From Bacteroidales bacterium (GTDB lineage Bacteria; Bacteroidota; Bacteroidia; Bacteroidales; UBA932), in contig SFJB01000061.1 of the NCBI GenBank assembly GCA_004555145.1, forward strand, positions 1 to 10,646: 10,646 nucleotides of DNA, in the 5' to 3' direction. Position numbers and translations under genes: made by a program. Below, in pieces: positions 6,197 through 10,646 of this stretch. The notes below the pieces were generated by a model that had not been told where the DNA came from, ran no database searches, and saw nothing but the letters and a program-made list of their open reading frames with translations. Each line of letters opens with the position of its first letter. Position 1 is the stretch's first letter.

Positions 6197-7404
6197 GGAG
6201 GGCTTTGGGCATACTGTTTCTCACGTGCCTGATGCTGAGTGCGGTCCGGTCGGCATCCGCGCAGAACACCAGCACGCAGGAATCCAAGAAGGCAGCGCTG
6301 GAAAGGGAAATAACCCAGCTTCAGAAACAGCTCCAGGAAAACTCCAAGCGCAGCGCCAGTGTCCTGGGAGACCTCACTCTCATACGCAAGCAGCTCAGCA
6401 ACAGGCGCGAACTTCTCACTGACAGCGAGCGCGAGATAAAGGTCATCAGCGACAGCATCTCGAGGGCTAAATCGGAAGCCGCAGTCCTCCAGGCGAGGCT
6501 GGACACGATGAGCATTTACTACAAACGCCTGATAAAGGGAGCCTACAGAAACAGGGACAACAGGATGTGGTTCGCATACATCCTCACCAGCAGCGACCTC
6601 ACCCAGGCGGCAAGGCGCTATTCCTATCTGCGCCGGCTTTCCGCCACGATGAACTCAGAAGCCAGGGCAATACAGGAGACCAGGCTCGAACTGGAAGCAA
6701 AGCTGGCGGAGCTTGACAAGATGAAGAAGAAGGCGGAAGCCCTCAAGGAGGCACGACGGCTGGAGTTGGAGAAGCTGAGCAGGGACGAGAAGAAGTCAGA
6801 TGCCCTCATAGCCAGCCTCAACAAGGACAAAAAGAAATACCAGAGGGAACTGGAAACCAAGCGCAAGCAGGTGGAAGCCCTGAACAGGGAAATCGAGCGC
6901 ATCATCGCGGAGTATGTGGCCCAGGAGACGAAACCCGCTTCGGGTGAAAAGAAGGCAGGCAGCTCCAAAAAAAGCATCGATTACAAGCTTGCGGCGGATT
7001 TCGAGAAGAACAAAGGCAAGTTGCCCTGGCCGGCCGACGGACCCGTTGTGGAGAAGTTCGGACGCCACAACCACCCGGTTTACACGTCTATGGTAATGCC
7101 GTTCAACAACGGAATCAACCTTTCCCTTTCCGAAGGTGAGGAAATCAGGGCGATATTCGACGGAGAGGTGAAGAACATCATAGTGATGCCGGGATACAAC
7201 AAATGTGTACTCGTGCAGCACGGCAATTACTTCAGTTTCTACTGCAAGCTCGGGCAGGTGTCGGTCAAAACCGGAGACAAGGTAAAGACAGGCCAGGCAA
7301 TAGGGCGGGTAGACACCATTGACAGGCAGACACAACTCCACTTCCAGATCTGGAAGGAGAAGACTCCCCAGAATCCGGAATTATGGCTGAGGCCACAAAG
7401 ATAA
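6193..7404 (+). CDS. EnvC-like coiled-coil protein with degenerate M23 (LytM) domain; probable murein hydrolase activator
   Basis: The protein has 403 residues. A signal peptide ends at ASA-Q (residues 21-24). Residues of about 27-245 are a long coiled coil rich in K, E, R, L and A, as in EnvC. Residues of about 285-400 are an M23/LytM fold, beginning with FGRHNHP at 289-295 and ending near NPELWL. The catalytic positions are largely lost: where active M23 enzymes have HxxxD the protein has N305-N-G-I-N309, the middle histidine is replaced by K352 (FYCKL), and the HxH motif reads Q381-L-H383. Only H383 remains. EnvC and NlpD are inactive in the same way and act by activating N-acetylmuramoyl-L-alanine amidases at the division site. 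A similar periplasmic role is likely here. The gene is co-transcribed with the upstream TPR gene, with a 4-bp overlap. Confidence 0.88.
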   Translation: MRRALGILFLTCLMLSAVRSASAQNTSTQESKKAALEREITQLQKQLQENSKRSASVLGDLTLIRKQLSNRRELLTDSEREIKVISDSISRAKSEAAVLQARLDTMSIYYKRLIKGAYRNRDNRMWFAYILTSSDLTQAARRYSYLRRLSATMNSEARAIQETRLELEAKLAELDKMKKKAEALKEARRLELEKLSRDEKKSDALIASLNKDKKKYQRELETKRKQVEALNREIERIIAEYVAQETKPASGEKKAGSSKKSIDYKLAADFEKNKGKLPWPADGPVVEKFGRHNHPVYTSMVMPFNNGINLSLSEGEEIRAIFDGEVKNIIVMPGYNKCVLVQHGNYFSFYCKLGQVSVKTGDKVKTGQAIGRVDTIDRQTQLHFQIWKEKTPQNPELWLRPQR

Positions 7405-7417
7405 AAAGCGGGAAAGA

Positions 7418-8059
7418 CTAACCTGCGACCCAAACGAGAACGTGGCGGTCGAAAGTCATATACTGAAGCTCCAGTTCTTCCTCGTAACCGTCCTTGCTGA
7501 TAAAGGTGGCATCCAGCTCGCCTTCCCCACGCAGACGGAAATTGTCGATTTCGATCTGCTCTGCAAAATCCACGTTGTATTGGGACATTTTCTTGTAGAC
7601 TGCTTCTTTGGCACACCAGTAGATGGCCAGCTGCTCGTTACGCTTCTCGTCATCCAAATCCTCAATCTCTTCCTCTGACAAAGCCCGCTTCTCCACTGCG
7701 GAGAAGTCCCTGTCGAGAGATTCGCAATCAATGCCCACCTCTTCGGTGTCGTTGTAGATGATTGCCACGTATTTGTTTGTATGAGTGATGCTCAGGTTGA
7801 TGGAAGAGTTCTCGATGTAAGGTTTTCCGTTGTCGTGATGGTTAAGATAGACCTTTTCGTCAAAAAGGGCTTCCAACAATGCCCGCACAGCCAATTTCTG
7901 CTTGCGGAGAGACTCATTCCTTATGTAGGATATTTCCTCGAGCTCATCTGAGGGTACTGAACAGAGCTTTCTGAGTTCCTCTTCGGACTCCGTGATTTGC
8001 CAGACTCCCAGTCGCGAGTGGTAGTCGTCGTCAAGATCTTTTATGAGATATAGTGCCAT
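7418..8059 (-). CDS. Sfp-type 4'-phosphopantetheinyl transferase superfamily protein
   Basis: The frame encodes 213 residues from the ATG at 8059. The frame is open further, to an ATG at 8128, but that extension crosses the gene's own -7 box and adds a basic stretch unlike the family. These enzymes move the phosphopantetheine arm of coenzyme A onto a serine of acyl or peptidyl carrier proteins. Hallmarks are SITHT at 90-94 (the usual SxSHS histidine), VGIDCE at 108-113 with metal-binding D111 and E113, and WCAKEAVYK at 148-156 with E152. The size fits the Sfp/AcpT type rather than the 120-residue AcpS type. No polyketide or non-ribosomal peptide genes are nearby, so the target may be a fatty-acid carrier protein. 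It converges on the EnvC-like gene, with 13 bp between stops and no terminator visible. Confidence 0.9.
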   Translation of the reverse strand: MALYLIKDLDDDYHSRLGVWQITESEEELRKLCSVPSDELEEISYIRNESLRKQKLAVRALLEALFDEKVYLNHHDNGKPYIENSSINLSITHTNKYVAIIYNDTEEVGIDCESLDRDFSAVEKRALSEEEIEDLDDEKRNEQLAIYWCAKEAVYKKMSQYNVDFAEQIEIDNFRLRGEGELDATFISKDGYEEELELQYMTFDRHVLVWVAG

Positions 8060-8077
8060 AATTGTTTTATAACGTCG

Positions 8078-8085
8078 CAAAGATA
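8078..8085 (-). promoter_or_regulatory. Probable -7 box for the phosphopantetheinyl transferase gene
   Basis: TATCTTTG on the minus strand is an exact consensus match, 18 nt before the ATG at 8059. No TTTG is seen at -33. It faces away from the mdh box, with 12 bp between them. Confidence 0.6.
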
Positions 8086-8097
8086 ATGCTTTTTTTG

Positions 8098-8105
8098 TAT
8101 ATTTG
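8098..8105 (+). promoter_or_regulatory. Probable -7 box for mdh
   Basis: TATATTTG is an exact consensus match, 40 nt before the mdh ATG. It is part of an 11-bp inverted repeat with the opposite promoter (8075-8085 and 8098-8108, 10 of 11 positions matching). Confidence 0.6.
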
Positions 8106-8145
8106 CGAAGAATTCGTTGAATACTCAATTTTTATTGCAATAGAA

Positions 8146-9138
8146 ATGAATTATCTTACTAATGAAAAGCTGCTCATCGTCGGTGCCGGCGGAATGATCG
8201 GCTCAAACATGGTTCAGACCGCCCTTATGCTCGGTCTCACTCCAAACGTATGTCTTTATGATATCTTCGAGCCCGGCGTACACGGTGTAGCCGAAGAGAT
8301 TTACCACTGTGCTTTTGAAGGTGCCAATGTCAGCTGGACCACCGATCCTGCCGTTGCCTTCAAGGATGCAAAATACATCATTTCTTCAGGCGGCGCCCCT
8401 CGCAAGGACGGTATGACCCGCGAAGACCTTCTCAAGGGCAACTGCCAGATTGCCGCTGAATTCGGCGACCTCATCAAGAAATACTGCCCTGACGTGAAGC
8501 ACGTGGTGGTCATCTTCAACCCTGCCGATGTAACTGCCCTCACCGCTCTCATCCACTCAGGCCTCAAGCCTGAGCAGCTCACCTCTCTCGCAGCTCTCGA
8601 CAGCACCCGTCTCCAGGAAGGCCTCGCAGCCGAATTCGGAGTTCAGCAGTGCAAGGTTACCAATGCTTACACCTACGGTGGTCACGGCGAGGCTATGGCT
8701 GTATTTGCCAGCAAGGCTCTCATCGACGGCACCCCTCTCAGCGAGAAGAATCTCTCCGAGGAGCGTTGGGCTGAAATCAAGCACAACACCATTCAGGGTG
8801 GTTCCAACATCATCAAGCTCCGCGGCCGCAGCTCATTCCAGAGCCCTGCATACAATGCAGTGAAGATGATCGAGGCCGCCATGGGTGGAGACAAGTTCAC
8901 CTGGCCGGCAGGCTGCTACGTAAACTGCGACCGCTGCGGCTTCAAGAACGTGATGATGGCTATGCCTACTGTTATCGATGCCAACGGTGTGCACTACAGC
9001 AAGCCTGAGGGAACCGCTCAGGAGATGGCCGATCTCCAGGCATCCTACGAGCACCTCTGCAAGATGCGCGACGAGATTATCGCCCTCGGAATCATCCCTC
9101 CTGTAGCAGAGTGGAAAGAATCCAACCCTAATCTTTAA
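8146..9138 (+). CDS. mdh: NAD-dependent malate dehydrogenase, Bacteroidales type
   Basis: The frame encodes 330 residues from the ATG at 8146. The frame is open upstream to 8062, but that extension runs through the -7 box and into the divergent promoter, so the later ATG is chosen. The enzyme interconverts malate and oxaloacetate in the cytoplasm; in anaerobic Bacteroidales it mainly runs toward malate in the fumarate/succinate branch. The Rossmann motif GAGGMIG is at 13-19 and the end-of-strand D39 favours NAD over NADP. Substrate-binding arginines are R86 and R92 in GGAPRKDGMTRED and R155 in LDSTRLQ; the catalytic pair is D152 and H180 (TYGGHGEAM). Codon choice is more biased than in its neighbours (CTC leucine, CCT proline, AAG lysine), as in strongly expressed genes. 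A hairpin terminator follows 15 bp after the stop. Confidence 0.96.
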   Translation: MNYLTNEKLLIVGAGGMIGSNMVQTALMLGLTPNVCLYDIFEPGVHGVAEEIYHCAFEGANVSWTTDPAVAFKDAKYIISSGGAPRKDGMTREDLLKGNCQIAAEFGDLIKKYCPDVKHVVVIFNPADVTALTALIHSGLKPEQLTSLAALDSTRLQEGLAAEFGVQQCKVTNAYTYGGHGEAMAVFASKALIDGTPLSEKNLSEERWAEIKHNTIQGGSNIIKLRGRSSFQSPAYNAVKMIEAAMGGDKFTWPAGCYVNCDRCGFKNVMMAMPTVIDANGVHYSKPEGTAQEMADLQASYEHLCKMRDEIIALGIIPPVAEWKESNPNL

Positions 9139-9153
9139 TATAGGGACCCCATA

Positions 9154-9191
9154 AAAGAAGGCCGCAGAGAAATCTGCAGCCTTCTTTTTTT
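9154..9191. terminator. Rho-independent terminator, probably bidirectional, between mdh and tRNA-Leu
   Basis: AAAGAAGGCCGCAGA (9154-9168) pairs with the sequence at 9173-9187 around a GAAA tetraloop. There is one C-A mismatch on the plus strand, which becomes a G-U pair on the minus strand. A T run at 9185-9191 follows for mdh, and TTTTAT follows the stem on the minus strand for the tRNA. The convergent genes on either side fit a shared terminator. Confidence 0.88.
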
Positions 9192-9192
9192 G

Positions 9193-9277
9193 TGCCCGGG
9201 GCCGGACTCGAACCGGCACATCTTTAAAGGATAATGGATTTTGAGTCCATCGCGTCTACCAATTCCGCCACTCGGGC
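9193..9277 (-). tRNA. tRNA-Leu (anticodon CAA)
   Basis: The 85-nt minus-strand sequence starts GCCCGAGTGGCGG. It has the D-loop with TTGGTAGACGC, an anticodon stem ATGGA/TCCAT closing the loop CTCAAAA (anticodon CAA, reads UUG), a long variable arm as in class II tRNAs, and the T-arm GCCGG-TTCGAGT-CCGGC. The discriminator is A73 and CCA is not encoded. The acceptor stem GCCCGAG/CCCGGGC has an A6-C67 mismatch; the other six pairs are Watson-Crick. Confidence 0.95.
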
Positions 9278-9303
9278 AGGCATCCAACTGTGAAATTGGA
9301 TTG

Positions 9304-9334
9304 CAAAGGTATTGAAAAATCGCGATTTATCAAA
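9304..9334 (-). promoter_or_regulatory. Promoter of the tRNA-Leu gene
   Basis: On the minus strand TTTG (9334-9331), a 19-nt spacer and TACCTTTG (9311-9304) match the full Bacteroidota consensus, the best promoter in the window. Initiation near 9300 would give a leader of about 23 nt before the mature tRNA end at 9277. Confidence 0.8.
9312..9333. promoter_or_regulatory. Near-perfect 22-bp palindrome inside the tRNA-Leu promoter (possible operator)
   Basis: The core AAATCGCGATTT (9317-9328) is a perfect palindrome. Extending outward, 10 of 11 positions pair over 9312-9333, the exception being A9316/A9329. It fills the spacer between the -33 and -7 elements of the tRNA-Leu promoter and lies just upstream of the aroB -7 box. 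The symmetry is seen directly; regulator binding is inference. Confidence 0.5.
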
Positions 9335-9343
9335 TTTTTGCTG

Positions 9344-9351
9344 TATCTTCG
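9344..9351 (+). promoter_or_regulatory. Candidate -7 box for aroB
   Basis: TATCTTCG has one mismatch to TAnnTTTG and lies 20 nt before the ATG at 9372. No TTTG is found at the usual upstream distance. It is divergent from, and close to, the tRNA-Leu promoter. Confidence 0.4.
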
Positions 9352-9371
9352 TTCAATTGTTTACAGAATTT

Positions 9372-10316
9372 ATGGAAAAGAATGTATTCGTGGTCTGCGA
9401 CCGCAACGTGGAAAAGCTGGCCTCAGAGCTTGCTCCAGACCGCCCGCACCTGTCCATCACCGCCGACGAAGACCACAAAAATATGGACTCCGTCCTTTCC
9501 ATATGCCGCTGGCTACTCTCGGAAGGGGCTGACCGCAATGCACTTGTCTATGCCGTGGGCGGTGGAGTCACCACAGATATGGTCGGTTTCGCCGCAAGCA
9601 TCTACAAGCGCGGGGTAAGATACATCAACTATCCTACCACCCTGCTCAGCCAGGTCGATGCAGGAATCGGCGGAAAGACGGGCGTGAATCTCGACAGCTA
9701 CAAGAATATGATAGGGGTGATAAACTTCCCTGCCGAGACACGCATACTCGCCAAATCCCTGGACACTCTTCCTGACAGGGAACTTAGGAGCGGGGCAGCT
9801 GAGCTGCTGAAGAGCTTCATTATTGACAACAGGGACGGAAACTACAGCAAGGCCGTGGAGCTGCTTTCCTGCGACAAGCCCGACTCGGAAGCTCTTGCTC
9901 CCCTCATCAAAGCTGCGGGAGACGTAAAGCGCAGAATAGTGGAGCAGGACCCGTACGAGCATGGGCAGAGGCGTCTGCTCAATCTTGGCCACACCTACGC
10001 CCACGCGATAGAATGGTACCAGCACGTGAACCCTTGCCCCAATCCGATGTCCCACGGCGAAGCCGTTGCGGTGGGAATGATAAAGGCTGCCGGCATCTCC
10101 GAGAGCCTGGGGGTGGCTGAGCCAGGCCTCAGTGACAGGCTGCGCTCGGACTTTCTCGCCTGCAAGCTTCCTGTGGACTTCCCTTGCCCGGAGGAGGAGC
10201 TGGAAAGCGCAATCTGGAAGGACAAGAAAGCCGAGAACGGAAAGATACATTTTATCCTCATAAAGGAAATAGGAAACGTAATAATCAAGGACTTAGATGA
10301 TCTGCACCAGTATTAG
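9372..10316 (+). CDS. aroB: 3-Dehydroquinate synthase, short at the N-terminus
   Basis: This is step two of the shikimate pathway: it converts DAHP to 3-dehydroquinate with NAD and a divalent metal. From the ATG at 9372 it encodes 314 residues; family members have about 350-360. Present are the NAD-site region VFVVCDRNV at 5-13, GGGVTTDMVGF from 63, PTTLLSQVDAGIGGKTGVN with K102, SGAAELLKS with the metal-binding glutamate, LGHTYAHAIE and SHGEAVAVGM with the metal-binding histidines, and KDKK near the end. The visible start corresponds to about residue 33 of the E. coli enzyme, so the first beta hairpin is absent. The frame is open upstream only to 9294 (TGA at 9291). The one earlier start, TTG at 9312, adds 20 residues that do not resemble the missing part. 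The aroD frame begins before aroB ends. Confidence 0.93.
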   Translation: MEKNVFVVCDRNVEKLASELAPDRPHLSITADEDHKNMDSVLSICRWLLSEGADRNALVYAVGGGVTTDMVGFAASIYKRGVRYINYPTTLLSQVDAGIGGKTGVNLDSYKNMIGVINFPAETRILAKSLDTLPDRELRSGAAELLKSFIIDNRDGNYSKAVELLSCDKPDSEALAPLIKAAGDVKRRIVEQDPYEHGQRRLLNLGHTYAHAIEWYQHVNPCPNPMSHGEAVAVGMIKAAGISESLGVAEPGLSDRLRSDFLACKLPVDFPCPEEELESAIWKDKKAENGKIHFILIKEIGNVIIKDLDDLHQY

Positions 10317-10646
10317 CAACAAAGGATACGAAGAAATCCTCGACATACTCGCCTCCCCCGCAACAGAGATGGCGGAAATACGTCTTGACCTCTGCAGGCT
10401 CAGCGATGAGCAGATAGAAGACCTGTTCGGCAACTCCGACACGCCTCTTCTTGCCACCTGCCGCATCTCCACCCTGGGTTCCGCACGTGAAGCCGAGCGC
10501 CGTCTGAGCCTCGCAATACGCTCCGGGGCCCGCTTTGCCGACCTTGAAATCGAAGCTCCCGTGCAGATGAGCAAGAATTTCCAGAAACTCTGCCGCGAAT
10601 GTGGCACCGAAATCGTGCGCTCCTACCACAATTTCGAGGAAACTCC
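10297..10646 (+). CDS. aroD: Type I 3-dehydroquinate dehydratase (3' end beyond right edge)
   Basis: The frame shows 116 complete codons and runs off the right edge without a stop; type I enzymes have about 220-250 residues, so nearly half is visible. It dehydrates 3-dehydroquinate to 3-dehydroshikimate through a lysine Schiff base, the next step after AroB. Substrate-site E27 and R29 lie in AEIRLDL, followed by PLLATCR at about 50-56, ADLEIEAP, and SYHNFEETP, whose H111 is the catalytic histidine. The Schiff-base lysine is beyond the edge. The ATG at 10297 lies 20 bp inside aroB in a different frame and follows AAGGA at 10287-10291, one of the few Shine-Dalgarno-like sites here. Overlap and order indicate one operon. 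Confidence 0.92.
   Translation, partial: MICTSISNKGYEEILDILASPATEMAEIRLDLCRLSDEQIEDLFGNSDTPLLATCRISTLGSAREAERRLSLAIRSGARFADLEIEAPVQMSKNFQKLCRECGTEIVRSYHNFEET

Noticed and set aside
6796..7341. Minus-strand open frame of 181 codons across the M23 region
   Set aside because: Antisense shadow of the EnvC-like gene; composition follows the complement of the real codons and no start signal is present.
8060..8128. Earlier ATG at 8128 for the phosphopantetheinyl transferase
   Set aside because: The extension runs through the gene's own -7 box and through the mdh promoter, and is unlike the family.
8062..8145. Earlier ATG at 8062 for mdh
   Set aside because: The extra 28 residues cross both divergent promoters and would precede the normal N-terminal strand of malate dehydrogenase.
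9312..9371. TTG start for aroB at 9312
   Set aside because: It lies in the palindrome of the tRNA promoter and upstream of the aroB -7 candidate, and the added residues do not resemble the AroB N-terminus.
9513..10250. Minus-strand open frame of 245 codons across aroB
   Set aside because: Antisense to a gene with clear AroB motifs; no family resemblance.
1..10646. Mobile element, prophage, CRISPR array, defence system or secondary-metabolite cluster
   Set aside because: No transposase, integrase, regularly spaced repeats, target-site duplications or biosynthetic megagenes were seen. The tRNA-Leu gene has no integrase or duplicated 3' end next to it, and the phosphopantetheinyl transferase stands alone.

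Overview
The window looks like ordinary chromosomal DNA of a member of the Bacteroidota, most likely order Bacteroidales. Four things point there: TAnnTTTG-type -7 promoter boxes in front of most genes, few Shine-Dalgarno sequences, a Bacteroidales-type malate dehydrogenase, and an ECF sigma factor paired with a protein that carries both an inner-membrane helix and an outer-membrane barrel. GC content appears moderate (roughly the low-to-mid 50s %, estimated by eye). Genus cannot be decided. There is no insertion sequence, prophage, CRISPR array or integrase, and no gene-free stretch over 300 bases.

Layout. (1) 1-1380, minus: a ComM/YifB-type Mg-chelatase-like AAA+ protein, cut by the left edge. 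It diverges from tsaE (1412-1837, plus), the ATPase of tRNA t6A synthesis; only 31 bp separates the two starts. (2) 1821-4878, minus: an envelope-signalling block transcribed leftward in the order ECF sigma factor, anti-sigma/beta-barrel fusion, then, after a 135-bp gap with a promoter candidate and a long hairpin, an unrecognised cysteine-rich lipoprotein. The lipoprotein gene overlaps the end of tsaE tail to tail. (3) 4949-7404, plus: a cell-envelope operon of a secreted TPR protein and an EnvC-like coiled-coil protein with a degenerate M23 domain, joined by an ATGA overlap. (4) 7418-8059, minus: a 4'-phosphopantetheinyl transferase, divergent from mdh (8146-9138, plus), with the two -7 boxes back to back. 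(5) A probably bidirectional terminator separates mdh from a convergent tRNA-Leu(CAA) gene (9193-9277, minus). (6) 9372-10646, plus: aroB and aroD, consecutive steps of the shikimate pathway with overlapping reading frames; aroD is cut by the right edge.

How the genes work together. The sigma/anti-sigma pair is organised like the dual membrane-spanning anti-sigma (Dma) systems of Bacteroides, in which one protein is thought to link the state of the outer membrane to a cytoplasmic sigma factor; the adjacent lipoprotein is a plausible but unproven member of its regulon. The EnvC-like protein probably activates a peptidoglycan amidase. aroB and aroD form a metabolic operon. The remaining genes are housekeeping.

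No clearly undescribed multi-gene system is evident. The points most worth a second look are the sigma/Dma/lipoprotein block and its leader hairpin, a near-perfect palindrome inside the tRNA-Leu promoter, AroB that is short at its N-terminus, the loss of zinc ligands in the M23 domain, and very short predicted leaders on several transcripts.
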